From assembly GCA_020912385.1 (NCBI GenBank), contig CP087214.1, positions 2,232,001-2,296,000 of the forward strand: 64,000 bases of DNA. Reading direction: 5' to 3'. Source of the DNA: Neofusicoccum parvum (taxonomy: Eukaryota; Ascomycota; Dothideomycetes; Botryosphaeriales; Botryosphaeriaceae). Below are positions 53,289 through 64,000 of the stretch, piece by piece. Position 1 is the stretch's first letter. Each line of letters opens with the position of its first letter. The position numbers were made by a program, and so were the translations under genes. The notes below the pieces were generated by a model. It did no database searches, was not told where the DNA came from, and saw only the letters and a list, made by a program, of their open reading frames with translations.

Positions 53289-55497
53289 ATGCCGGTCCAT
53301 ACAGTGGCAGACCTCTTCTTGGAAAGCTTGGCGGAGGTACGTGTACGCGAAGGACCGGGTTTGCATTGCGGCACGCAACCAACTTCCTGATACCTGCAAG
53401 ATCTGACCCCAGACACTGACGTCCACCAGGCCGGCGTTGACTACCTCTTTGCCGTGCTGGGCTCCGACCATCCCAGCATCATCGAGGCCTACACGCGACG
53501 CCAGCAGGAGGGCAACGTGTGGCCGAAGCTCTTGATTTTCTTGCACGAGGTGAGTGATTTTCGTCACAGAGGAGAAAAAGAAAGAATCACGATCGCAGGG
53601 ACGGAGGAGACGTGTTGGACGCGGAGTAGAACCGTCCTCGCACGCTTTGAGCATGATCTGTCCAGCCCTGTGTTTCACTGTATCCACTTCCAATCCGGGG
53701 TCCAGACACCACAATATACCCCAAACCTCACCGACGGCCAGACGAGCCGGTTGCAACGAGAGACACCAGATCCACGGTCGAAAGGAAGGACTAACAGCGG
53801 CCACAGTTTGTCGCGCTCTCCGGCGCCGACGGCTTCGCCCGCTTGACCAAGCGGCCGCAGTGCGTCATCGTCCACGTCGACGTCGGCACGGCAGCACTGG
53901 GCCAGGGCCTCCACAATGCCTCGTCCGGACGCGCCCCGGTCCTCATCTTCGCGGGCCAAGCTCCCTCGACCATGAACGGAGAACTCCCAGGCTCCCGCAC
54001 CGAGCACGTCCAATGGCACGCTCCCCGCTCCCCAGAAAAAAACCGCGCGTCACTAACCCCCACAGGTACCAAGACATCCCCTCGCAGCCCTCCCTCGTCT
54101 CCCCCTACACCCGCTTCACCGCCGAGCTCAAGCACGCCGCCCACACCCGCGCCCTCGTCCACCGCGCCCTCGCCCTCACCACCGCCACCTCCCCCGGCCC
54201 CGCCTACCTCACCGCCACCCGCGAAGTCCTCGCCTCCGCCTCCGCCGCTCCGCCCCTTCCCCCTCAGCCCTCCACCCTCCCAACCTTCCCCTCCTCCCTC
54301 GGCGCCCTCCCCCCCGCCGCCGCCACCGCCATCGCCGCCTCCCTCGCCGCCGCCTCCCGCCCCCTCGTCATCACCGGCTACCTCGGCCGCGCCACCCCGG
54401 CCGTGCACGCCCTCGTCGCCCTCGCCGACGCCCTGCCCGGCCTGCGCGTCCTCGACGCCGAGGCGAGGGAGATGTCATTCCCGGCGACCCACCGCGCGGC
54501 CGTGTTCCGGTCGACGGGCGCGGCGGCGCGGGCGCTGCGGGAGGCGGATGTGGTGCTCGTGCTCGACGCGGATGTGCCGTGGATACCGGTGAGGGGGGCG
54601 CCCGCGGCGGGCGCGGTGGTGTGGCATGTGGATGCGGATCCGCGGAAGGAGCGGATGGTGTTGTTTGGGGTGGGGGCGAGGGGGGTGTGGCAGGCGGAGT
54701 GTGGGGTGGCGGTTGAGCAGGTGTGTGAGGCGGTGAGGGGGGAGGTGGGGAGGGAGGGGAGGGAGGGGTTTTTGGCGGGGAGGTGGGAGGAGTTGGGGAG
54801 GGAGTGGGAGGCGGGGAGGGAGGTGCTGGCGCGGAAGGCGGAGGCGAGGGCGGATGGGAGACTGACGGTGGAGTTTTTGTTTAGGGCGCTGAGGGAGGGG
54901 GTGCCGAGGGATGCGGTGTGGGTGAGTGATGTGGTGACGAATCAGGTGGCGTTGAGCGAGCAGCTGGCGTTGGAGGTGCCGGGGACGAATTTTACGAAGG
55001 GGGGGAGTGGGTTGGGGTGGGCGGGCGGCGCGGCCATTGGGATTAAGCTGGCGACTGAGCTGTATGATACGGTGAAGGAGCGGCCGTGTGTTAACCGCAA
55101 GGCTGAGGGCGAGGGCGGGGAGAGGTTTGTGTGCAGTATCACGGGTGATGGGAGCTTCATCTTTGGTGCGCCGTCGGCGGTGTACTGGGCGCAGCATCAG
55201 CACAGAACGCCGTTCTTGACGGTGGTGGTGAACAACGGTGGGTGGAAGGCGACCAGGTCGTGCATCAATGATGTGCATCCGGATGGCTTGGCTGCGAAGA
55301 CTTCAGATGAGGGACTGGGCATTGATCTGAGGGGTAACGGACCGGATTACTTGGGCATTGCGAAGGCAGCGGCTGGGGGAAACTTGGTGGCCGAAAGGGT
55401 GGACGGAGTTGGAAACTTGAGAGAGGTGATTGGAAGACTGGTGAAGGCGGTGCAGGAGCGGAGGGTGGGGGCGCTTCTGGAGGCAGTAGTCGTTTGA
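53289..55497 (+). CDS. ThDP-dependent decarboxylase/acetolactate-synthase-like enzyme
   Basis: Exons 53289-53336, 53430-53549, 53807-54015 and 54066-55497 give 602 aa. The N-terminal Pyr domain has 'YLFAVLGSDHPSIIEA' and 'HE/FVALSGADGFARLT', where the Glu is the conserved ThDP-activating residue. The C-terminal PP domain has 'TKGGSGLGWAGGAAIGIKLA', the ThDP/Mg motif 'SITGDGSFIFGAPSAVYW' and its 'NN' partner. Such enzymes split or join 2-keto acids (benzoylformate decarboxylase, oxalyl-CoA decarboxylase and AHAS-like types); the substrate cannot be told. The intron at 54016-54065 has a GC donor (TG|GCACGC), the only choice that restores 'EHVQWYQDIPSQ'. The 257-nt intron 53550-53806 is long for this window. 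Wobble bases change abruptly from C to G inside exon 4, near 54540. Confidence 0.85.
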
Positions 55498-55672
55498 GCT
55501 TGTCCAATGGTAGAGGTGTTCGAATAAATAGCTGACTGCACATGGGCACGTGATGTAAGCGCGCGCTCAGCCAGCCTCATGCAAACCCCACCTGCGGTCG
55601 TGTTCGAGGAGGCAACCGATCCTCTTCACACCTCAGCCTCGCCACGAGCCCACAACAACAACCTTTCTCACC

Positions 55673-57361
55673 ATGTCTATAATCACGACATACCAATACA
55701 ACCCGCTAGAAAGCAGACGGCACATACGGCTGCTAGACACACGCGGAGTCGATGTCGAAGGACAGCTCTATATATGGAGTCCGATGCCTCAAGGATGCGA
55801 GATGATTCACGCCTCAGTCGACGACCTCCAATACGAAGCTGTCTCGTATGCCTGGGGAGACAGCACACGTGTCGCCGAACTTCCTATCGCCGAGGCTCAG
55901 GGCCACATCGCACTTACGAAGAGTCTCGTCAAAGCTCTTCCCTACCTAGCAAGGGCGTCTCAAACAGGACTGCTGTGGATCGATCAGATCTGCATCCATC
56001 AAGCCGACCTCCAGGAGCGGGAGCAACAGGTAGCTCTCATGGGTGACGTTTTCCGAAACTCGACAAAGACGCTGATCTGGCTTGACCTGGACGACGATAG
56101 CGGTCGGGTGGCTTCGGATTGCCTTTCAGCGATCAGGAGCTACAAAACCAAGGACCATCCCGAGAGATCTTTGGAGATTAAAGCTTTGACGAACCGTCCG
56201 GATTGGAAATTCGCAACTTAAGAGTTCACCGACACGGTGCTAGCACTCCGCAACTGCTCGTGGATGTCCCGTGCCTGGGTTGTCCAGGAATACATTCTAT
56301 CTCGATCTGTAGCCTTCCTTTGGGGAAAACGAATCTTCCATGACCACGAGTTAGGTGATTTTCAATCAGTCGCCAATATCGAACTTCTCAAATCCTATGG
56401 CCAACCCGGTTTAAGATGGCACGATAATCTTGCTGGTTTCCGGGTGTTTCGGCAGATGTTTTTCAGCAATTCCAATGTGCTATTACGATCCGGATGGCTA
56501 GCAGTCTTTGCCCGTAATGCCGGCCGTTTTGAAACATCCGTTGAAAGGGACGGCCTCCTTGCTTACCTCGGCATCTGGAAGCCACAAAGCTTCCAGCCCA
56601 GCTACACTGCCCCTCTGGAAGAGTTGTACACGGACTTTTCCATATGCCTTTGCAAGGATATAGGGTCGCTAGATTTCCTTGCGATCAACGAGCGTCGCAA
56701 AGCTCGTGATTACCCTGTCTCTGAGAAGTTTTCAGCCCAACACCTTCCTTTGTGGGTGCCGGACTGGTCTAAAGCCGGATTGAATTGGCCTAGGAGTCTG
56801 ACTACCGAGTATGTGAAAAGATGGGATGCTGCAGCTGGCAGAAAACACAAATACGTTGAAGCTCCGACGCCGATGCATCTAGTCGTTCGGGGTAAAATCA
56901 TAGACAGGCTCACCTTTGCGTCTACAGGAATCTTTTCAGTCAGAGCTGAGGACGATTTCCGATATCTGGAAGAAACCATCCATGAGCTTTCAAAAACCTC
57001 TCAGAGTAGGCACTGCTCTTTTGACACACTCGTAGCAACAGTGGTAAAGTGTGCTGGTCCGGAATACAATGCTTCTTATTCTGGCACGAAGCTGGAAGGG
57101 GTTTTTGGGGAAAGTATTAGCTGGATGTGGGATAGGAAAATTATATTGTGTGAAAGCGACAGGATTGGTATGGCTCCTCAATGGTGCAAGGAAGGCTACA
57201 TCATCGCCATAATCCACGGGTGCCACATTCCGTTGATTCTTGACAAGGACGAGAATAGTTCAACTTACAGCATCATCGGAGACTGCTATCTCGAAGGGGC
57301 CATGTATGGAGAAGCAGTGACGTGGGAACTGGATGAAGCGGATGAGTTTGTTTTGAGTTGA
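55673..57361 (+). pseudogene. HET-domain protein, interrupted by one in-frame stop
   Basis: One continuous plus-strand frame of 563 codons starts at the ATG at 55673 and ends at 57361, with a single TAA at 56219-56221 (codon 183). The HET domain covers residues about 54-240: 'YEAVSYAWGD', 'LLWIDQICIHQ' and 'STKTLIWLDL' before the stop, 'SWMSRAWVVQEYILSR' after it. The rest, 'LPLWVPDWS' to the C-terminus, is a normal HET tail. HET proteins act in heterokaryon incompatibility and trigger cell death. No intron with good GT-AG ends removes the stop. It is either a recent null allele, a readthrough product, or a sequence error. Confidence 0.82.
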
Positions 57362-57444
57362 ATGATGTCTGTATCTCTTTCCATTGTTTCCTATCCTGTT
57401 TACCTTCTCAGCGCTCAGCTGATCGTCACATCGCATCATGTACT

Positions 57445-58889
57445 TCAAACAATCGTCGTGTTCACCACCCCAACCCTCCCAAACGTGTTCCCCTCTTGAT
57501 ACGCCCACTCCGTCAGCGCCGCCGCGCCATCCTCCCCCGCCCCAAACGCATACATCCTCCCATCCTCGTTAAACGCGATCGCCGAATTCTTCACCACATC
57601 CTCAAACGCGTCCACCGAGCTGCTCTGCGTCCACCCCGCCTGCCCCGGCGCCCCGCTCCACGCCACCAGCTGCACGCCGCCGCTGCTCGTCGACGACAGC
57701 ACCTTGACGTACCTGTAGCCGCCCTGCACCGTGCACCACGCCGCGATGTGCGCCTCCGCGCCCAGCGACGCCACCACGCCGTCCGCCGCTGCCAGGCACT
57801 CCGTCAGCGCATCGCCCACCAACCGTCCGGGAAAACTCACCCATGGCGTCCTGCAGATCCCACGTCTGCGACGAAAGGTTGTACGTGACTTCCTGCAGGC
57901 TGCCGGCGTTGACGTACAGCGCGAACGTCGAGGCGTTGTTGTCGGCGTCCGGCAGCAGCTGCGTCAGCCCCATGCCCGAGCCCAGCACCGGGCTGACGGT
58001 GCTGGCGATCAGCTTGATGGTGTCGGTGGCGTCGGCGGTGATGTTGACGGCGTTGAGGGTGTTTTGGTTGTTCTGCTGCCCCTGGAAGATGATGGTGTTG
58101 TTGGTGCTGCACTGCGCGCACTGCTTGCCCGAGGAGACGATGGAGGAGTTGACCACCGGCAGGGTTTGTCGGAAGGAGCCTTCGAGCCAGGCTGGGGACG
58201 TGAGGTTGGAGGTTAGCTCGCGGATGGTGTTGTCTGAGTCGATGAAGAGGAGGTGGAAGTCGATCTGTGTGGGAGGGTTAGTAGATGAGTACGTGTTGCG
58301 GGTCCAAGAGAGATACATTGTTGTCATTCTCTATGTTTACATGGGCACTGAGTGATGTGCCGTTCATTGGGACGAGGGCAGTCGTGTTGTCGGATGCCTG
58401 GGCCGGTGAAACAGTCCATGCCGAGGTGGACGAGTCAAAGTCGGATTGGTAAATGACAGCCGTGGTGGCCTGGAAGAACACTCGGTAGTGGGTGATGTTC
58501 TGAGTATCGGTGTAGTTGATTGATGCGATGTTTGAGCCGGGAAGGATCTGCGGGGGTCCAGAAGGCTGGGAGGATTTGGACTTGTGCGCCAATGACCCGC
58601 CCACTCCGCCGCCAACTGCCGCTCCAATGATGACTAAAATGACGACTGCGAGGACGATCCAAAACACCTTTCTACTGAGACCCAATATCTTCCTCGGGCG
58701 GGCTGCAGCGGCCGGCGCTGCTTCTTTCTTCTGGACAACCTCGGGCGCGTCGTGGTCGATTGCCTGCGGGAGGTCGGCTTCGTCTTCTTTCGCTACGGGG
58801 AGGTCCCGGTTCTTCTCTTTGTCCACCTCGAGAGTGCTGTAGTTGTCTTGGCGAGATGCGCCCTCCATGGCTTTCACAGAAGAGTCCAT
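57445..58889 (-). CDS. Single-pass membrane protein with lectin-like beta-propeller ectodomain
   Basis: Minus-strand exons 58317-58889, 57841-58264 and 57445-57788 give 446 aa. A cytosolic N-terminus of about 65 residues (acidic, 'AAPAAAARPRK') is followed by one membrane span at about 70-95 ('VFWIVLAVVILVIIGAAVGG'). An extracellular part of about 350 residues has repeated 'DFHLLFIDSDNTIREL', 'AFNEDGRMYAFGAGEDGA' blades that resemble fungal fucose-specific lectins, and many N-glycosylation sequons. It is a type II protein with no signal peptide. The ATG at 58889 was chosen; another in-frame ATG lies 26 codons upstream. Sugar binding is inferred from the blade pattern and is not certain. Confidence 0.72.
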
Positions 58890-59575
58890 CAGCAGCCCGG
58901 CAGGCTCCAAAGCGACAGCACAGCTCAATACTTTATCAGTGCCACTCAACACCCCCTCCCACTCCATCCCTGCACGGTCGAAACAGTCGCAGAAGATTTT
59001 CGATTGAATAAGCTGACTGCAGAAAGGCTATCAGAGGGCAGGACGTGGTTGGAGGATGGCGTGCTCGTTTTGGTCTCGGCTATGCAGGCGGCCCGCAAGC
59101 AAAAGCCCGAACGGGACAACCGCAAGGATGATCGCCCAGCTCGGGTAAGAGCGCCGTTTTATCCTGCCTATAGCCAAACAGCAATACAGAGTGCGGGGCC
59201 TGGAGATAGCAAAGTGGCTTGCTGAAGGATTGAGCCCGCTGTGGAGCCGTGTCCGGCATTGCTGTTTGCAGTTGGTTATGAATCAAGCCTGCTCACATGG
59301 CGCTCGGCGCGGCTTGATTTTAAACGTTAGTGCTTAACATGCATAAAGAAGGCTGCTGCCTAGTTGTCACGTAATCGATGGCGAAAGCGTTCCTTGCTTT
59401 CAGCTGCTGATGTCAATATCAAAGTCACCCGAGACGCGAAGGCAAGATATTGCACATAATTGTCCAGATTCCTCGTTCTGATGCCCCTTCGAGACTACAG
59501 TCACATTTGATATTCTACGCAGTCCAGTTGCGCGGTAAGATAGCATGCCCACCCCATGGACACCGAGGAATCCGC
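58890..59575. other. Intergenic: upstream of lectin-like gene
   Basis: These 686 bp hold the promoter of the lectin-like gene and the 3' region of the small secreted protein gene. No feature is recognised. Confidence 0.4.
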
Positions 59576-59864
59576 TCACCCACAGGCCGGCAGCTGTGAT
59601 TCAATCCCGGCTGCCAGCATGTCCCTATAGGTGAAAGTGTTAGCGCTGTCGATCACAAACATCCAGGGTACCTGCAAGTCATACTGACCATCCATACACT
59701 GACAAAAGTTCTTGATGCCGTTGTCTGGATCGGCGCTGTTGTTGGAATTAGCCAGGCAGCATAAAACGGCGACTGGAGCCTTACTGGTTATAGCACGGTT
59801 GCCTCTGCGCAAGGGCTAGACCAACCAGTGAGAGCGTGATGCTTAAACAGGCGAAAGGCTTCAT
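59576..59864 (-). CDS. Small secreted cysteine-containing protein
   Basis: Minus-strand exons 59785-59864 and 59576-59735 give only 79 aa. The first 19 residues are a good signal peptide ('MKPFACLSITLSLVGLALA'). The mature part of about 60 residues has four cysteines: one near its start (PCYN), two in 'NFCQC' and one near the end (PACG). The 49-nt intron (CA|GTAAGG...CAACAG|C, with CTAAT before the acceptor) joins the two parts in phase. No family is recognised. Size, secretion and Cys content fit a candidate effector-type protein, which is inference. Confidence 0.6.
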
Positions 59865-60855
59865 GTTCACTAGGAGATCGATGTTGTGGAAGTTGCTGCT
59901 GGAAGACTGCCGCTTGGAAACCGGGACATTCATAAACGGGCCTCGTAGGCTTCAACTAATCTCTTAATGCAACGTCACAACCGTTCCTGCCTTGATTCAT
60001 TACTGGAGAACTCACACCTACGGTGGTGGCTTTAGATGTGCTACTTGATTAACCAGGTTTTCCGTGCTCTGCGTTCTTTGTGCTATGACAACCTCGTGGG
60101 TGATTCGAAGACGACAGTGCCACAGTTCACAAACTAGTTGATTTCGCGTAACATTTTGGGCATGGAGTGGCTCCACCAGGATTTACTTCCTTGTTTGCAT
60201 TAATCGCCAAGAAGGGAGGTGTTAGAGTAGGGAGAGCGACTGTTGCAGGGAGGGGTGCGTTTGGTTCATGGTGTCCACATAAAGGTATGCTCTGAGACTT
60301 TGGATAGGATATTTGACTGTTCGGATCACAATGATCTTCGAAGACGGAAACCGGCAACCGGCAACCGGCAACCGACAATGAGCAGCATATGAAGGGCAAC
60401 GATGTGTTCGGAGATCAGTTGAATGTTGTTGATGTGGGACCGAATACGTGAGATCGCACGAAGATGGATAGCGTTAAGGCTCAGTGACTCTACCCAGGGT
60501 TTGAGAATTCAAGTAGACAAAATGCAGACCTTCTCTGCTATTATCTAATGGGTGGAGCTCCTGTGTGGGAGTGGCCGTCGCCGCGTTTTCACCGTCTCGG
60601 CCGACTCGGCTGACCTGATTCGGAATGTCCGGCCCGATTAGCCTTGAAATAAGGAGCACACTATTGAGACCAAGTGTGCCTTGTGGACGAGCCCCTTCAC
60701 TTTACGTAAACGAGAACTCGTCCTATCATCGGAAACTCCTTCCAAAAATAAGCTTAGTGGGGAATTCTTGGACGCACCACTGACTCTTGGCAGCTTGAGA
60801 CGCGGGATAACATGAGTTTTCATTAGAGGTAGGTCTACAAAGGAAAGTCTAGAGT
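59865..60855. other. Intergenic: small secreted protein to GT32 gene
   Basis: About 990 bp with short frames only. A short tandem repeat of CCGGCAA (three to four units) lies at about 60350-60375. No gene is recognised. Confidence 0.4.
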
Positions 60856-61905
60856 CTATGTGTGAGGCATTGGTAGCCAGGGGGAATTTGTTGCGGTGTT
60901 TACAACACGCATGTGACACTTCCAGAGGGAGATGAATACCAGAGCTGCGACGGAAGACCCGAGCAAAGTTAACCCTATCCAGTGATCTCCCATCCAGAAT
61001 ATAACCTTCGCGTCGTCCTCGTGCCAAGAACTGCCGCGAAAACTATGAAACATACTCTCCCCATTGCGATCGTAGTCCTTCGGCATGAGAGTGAACAACT
61101 CTTCTCCTGGAGACTTCTCCATCGACAGATATTCCTCCCGCAATTCTGACAGGAACAAAGGACCAGTGCTGTACATGACGGTGAGGTATGGCGATCTCCA
61201 GTTTCTGTTGTACTCCTTGAGGGCGAGGATGGCCATCTCGAAGAACGGGTGGTGCGGGACGCTTCCCATAACGTCGTTGCTGACGCCGATAGGTGCAGTC
61301 AGTGGCAGCCACGCTGGGTACTCCAGAAGGGGGTCGAGGCGGTAGTTGCATCCCTGTAGTTTCCGAACAGACGTCAGCTTGTATTCGGGCAGGTGTAGGG
61401 ATGTGAAACGCACGTCATCGAGGTCGATGTAGATTCCTCCAAAATGAACGAGCGCAAAGTATCTTATGGCATCCGCGCGCTGGATAGGATGGGGATAGCT
61501 CCTCCATGTCTCGAGGAACCATGGGTACTCTTGCGCGATGAACTCGTCGGCGTCTTCGTCCGTCCAAAACTAGCATAGGAAGTCAGTGACCGCGTCTGCG
61601 ATGTTGTACTGGCGCAAAACCACACGTACCTTGTATTCGTAATCCGGGTGCAGGTTCACGCAGCTCTGTTGAGCTGGTCTCCAATGTTCCGGGATACTGT
61701 GGTTTCGGTACGTCTGATGAATGATTTTGGGGATCTTGGAATTGCTGATGTGGACAGTTGCAAAGTTTTTCGTTGGCCGCAGCAAGAGCGATACGGGCTT
61801 CTTGAGCAAGTGAAGGAGGCTCCAGGCAAGAAGTGAATATAGCAATGCAATTACTAGGACTCGTGGTCGAATTCTCCTTGCTTCGAAGCTGCCGAGGAAC
61901 TTCAT
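60856..61905 (-). CDS. GT32 glycosyltransferase (SUR1/CSH1-like inositolphosphoceramide mannosyltransferase)
   Basis: Minus-strand exons 61630-61905 and 60856-61569 give 329 aa. A signal anchor lies at about 16-35 ('VLVIALLYSLLAWSLLHLL'). The Och1/Sur1 type start 'KIPKIIHQTYRNHSIPEHW' is followed by 'PIQRADAIRYFALVHFGGIY', the nucleotide-sugar motif 'YIDLDD', and 'NDVMGSVPHHPFFEMAI'. A second hydrophobic segment near the C-terminus ('HWIGLTLLGSSVAALVFISL') is characteristic of the SUR1/CSG1/CSH1 group and absent from Och1. Family members add mannose to inositolphosphoceramide in the Golgi. The 60-nt intron has GTACGT...GCTAG boundaries. Confidence 0.87.
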
Positions 61906-64000
61906 CGTAGGTCTTGCCGTCCTTGAAGGATGTGCGGCTTTGAGTCCGTCCCTGAATTCCTGTGTGGCTAAACTCGGAGACTGTTAACTGAAGGGTGAGG
62001 AACGAATGAAGTGTTGAGAGTCCACGATGAGAGACAATCCACCGCCGGAAGCAGCATTGTTAAGCTGATGGAATGTTGCATAAGGAGTCTGTCCTCGGCA
62101 GCATTGCGGCGTAGGGTGCCAGCGGTCAGTAGCGGCGATACTGCAGTATGCCTCGTGTGTGCCTGCCAAGAAACGGCGCGGTGTACGAGCAAAGATCACC
62201 GACCCAACTGTGCAATATCACGACCATAGTCTCGATGTACCTAAGAGAGCTTTCTCGTATCCATTGCTTAAATGGGATCAGGAGAGAGCTCTGGGCTTTG
62301 ATGATGCTGTAGCCGCTGCTTCAGCGCAGTGGCTGTACACACGCCATCTCCAAGAAGAATCTAGCGCCTATATCCGTGGCTGTGTGTAATAGTAGCATGA
62401 GTGCTCGTCGTTTGAAACTTGAAGAGGTTCGTGACAGTTTTCGGAATTTGCATTCCTTTGCTTCATCAAGTTCACTGTGTGCCCCATAGCGTGGACACTT
62501 AAACTTGCGCTTTGATAGCACCGGCCATGGCATCAGCTTCGACGTGACTCTTTCACCTACGTGGTCAGTAAGCTTGACTCGCCACGGTGACGTTTGATTC
62601 AGAGGGTCTTTGCTACTACGAAGAATTTATGCACGTGGATGGCATAATGCCTGATGCTGCATTTGGTCTACAAATATGGTTTCACGATTTCTATTAGTGG
62701 AGGCTCAAACCGCAGCAAGAAACCACCAAAAATGAATTCGGTTGTGTTCGAAGAGGCTAATGTAGACACCCAGCTAGGCTGTGAGGCTGTGAAAGGGCGC
62801 TTGGGTTACTCGGCAAGTGGGTAGCTCCCGATGTGCCGATAGATCCGAACTTTGATCTCATAATACACCGCACGGGAACTATCACAAGGCTGACCTCGGA
62901 TTTAAGAGTTTAGCAAGGCCCAAGCGCTCGAATTTACGGCTTTTACCACTTTCCGGGAGCTCGAGACGAACAAACACTTGTTGTGGCTGTCATGATGGCG
63001 TGATCAGATGGTACATTGGGAGAGCAAATAGTATAATGAAATCATTGACAGCTTAGGTTTTCTGGATAGAATATCCAAGGATGCTACTTCGTTGGGAGAT
63101 CTGGAATGAAACGAGCGAGGCGGTTTCGTTCGGATTATATAATCTTCGAAAGGGGGCCGAGTTCGTCTCATCCCCGCCACTACAGACGAGTGGCCCAGCC
63201 GCGCCATTGCTTAATCAACAAGCCCGGGCTGTTTCACTTTCTGACTCAAAACACGAAGTTGCATGTTCGAGCTGGACCGATCCGACTCCGTCAGTCAGAA
63301 AGCCGACTGACTTCTCGTCCGCCAGCTTCGCGAGCAATTCACAACTCTACGGACCCGAAGGTTTTGCGAGCCACCCGGCATGCAGCAGAAAGAGGATACT
63401 CAGGCTGGGTGTCTATTACTGAACTGATGTTGCCGCGGCTATGGAAGTATGGTCAATCCTCTCTACAGTATCGTCGTGACAGGACGGAGAAAAGCCGCTG
63501 ATGTGTGAGAAACAGGCTCCTCGGCTGCACCGAAACCGACGCAGTCGCCATATACGACACATTTCCCAATGGATGAAGTACGTCGCGATCCATTGCGCTG
63601 AACCTGTACCCTAGAAACCTCGATGTCGGCGGCAATCGGAAACCCTCTCGTTCGGCCCTCACACCGTCGACGTGCGACTCGGTAGCATCCCAGCGTGCGC
63701 ATACCGCAGCCAAGGCATAGAGAATAAACGTACCAAGAATGATCATCGGGTTGATCTCTCCGTATATATAACATGCCACTTGGAAAATTCGATGGACTGG
63801 ATGATGGTCTATGGTCAGACGCCGCTCGTTCCTGACGGGCACCTTGAGTAGGACATGACCCTCCTACAACCCGTTGGAACGGCTGGCAGATTCGAATATC
63901 GGCTGTAGTGGCTGCTGCCGAGTTGCAGCGCAAGGCCTTGCGAGTGTAAAGATCATCTGCAAAGGTGACAATTCTCGGCCACGTAGTACTCTGGCTATGC
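61906..64000. other. No supported gene in the last 2.1 kb
   Basis: The frames present are short and overlapping. A minus-strand frame (63453-63842) contains a hydrophobic stretch 'NPMIILGTFILYALAAVC', and a plus-strand one (62159-62389) has balanced composition, but neither has splice partners or a recognised domain. The window ends here, so a gene that continues beyond 64000 cannot be excluded. Confidence 0.4.

Noticed and set aside
53550..53806. A coding exon inside the long intron of the ThDP gene
   Set aside because: The frames there are open but the conserved HE/FVALS joint is restored only by removing the whole stretch.
60350..60375. CCGGCAA repeats as a CRISPR-like or regulatory array
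   Set aside because: The units are directly adjacent with no spacers and only three to four copies, so this is a simple tandem repeat.
63453..63933. Minus-strand frames of 129 and 156 codons near the window end
   Set aside because: One hydrophobic stretch is present, but there is no start context, splice partner or domain.

Overview
The window is a chromosome segment from a filamentous ascomycete (Pezizomycotina; a dothideomycete-like fungus is my guess and is not shown by the sequence). The signs are many short introns of about 48-70 nt with GTANGT donors and CTAAC/CTGAC branch sites, Zn2Cys6 regulators, HET and NACHT-ankyrin proteins, Pth11-like membrane proteins, secreted tyrosinases, and fungal-type LTR and LINE retroelements. 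All gene models were built by eye from reading frames, splice sites and family motifs; no search was run.

Region 1 (about 1-26 kb) is mostly conserved housekeeping sequence: the 3' end of a CCT zeta chaperonin gene, a GH47 alpha-mannosidase, an MSN5/exportin-5-like karyopherin, a GH5 glucocerebrosidase/sterylglucosidase-like enzyme, an ER-type TPR-DnaJ co-chaperone, a SPIN90/Dip1/Ldb17 actin regulator and the TPR subunit Ski3 of the superkiller complex. One accessory gene sits among them: an NLR-like protein with an alpha/beta-hydrolase (SesB-like), NACHT and ankyrin architecture, whose ankyrin tail is broken by a 1-nt frameshift.

Region 2 (about 26-44.5 kb) is accessory. A Zn2Cys6 regulator and a secreted FAD oxidoreductase are divergently transcribed. 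Two secreted short tyrosinases of identical predicted length (326 aa) follow; they point away from each other across a block of about 9 kb dominated by retroelements. The block's ends and middle carry three same-orientation solo LTRs, each with a perfect 5-bp target duplication. One LTR holds a nearly intact LINE with its own 13-bp target duplication. A secreted DUF4038 (apiosidase-like) protein follows the second tyrosinase.

Region 3 (about 44.5-64 kb) holds two Pth11-like/rhodopsin-domain membrane proteins, a GH3 remnant, an allantoate-permease-type MFS transporter, a ThDP-dependent decarboxylase-like enzyme, a HET gene with one in-frame stop, a single-pass membrane protein with a lectin-like ectodomain, a small secreted cysteine-containing protein and a GT32 (SUR1/CSH1-like) sphingolipid mannosyltransferase. 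The last 2.1 kb contain no gene I can support.

The most unusual signal is inside the LTRs. Eight pentamers in the distal half are arranged as alternating inverted pairs. They read TGAGC/GCTCA in two LTRs and TGAAC/GTTCA in the third, so the motif appears to have changed in concert while keeping its layout.
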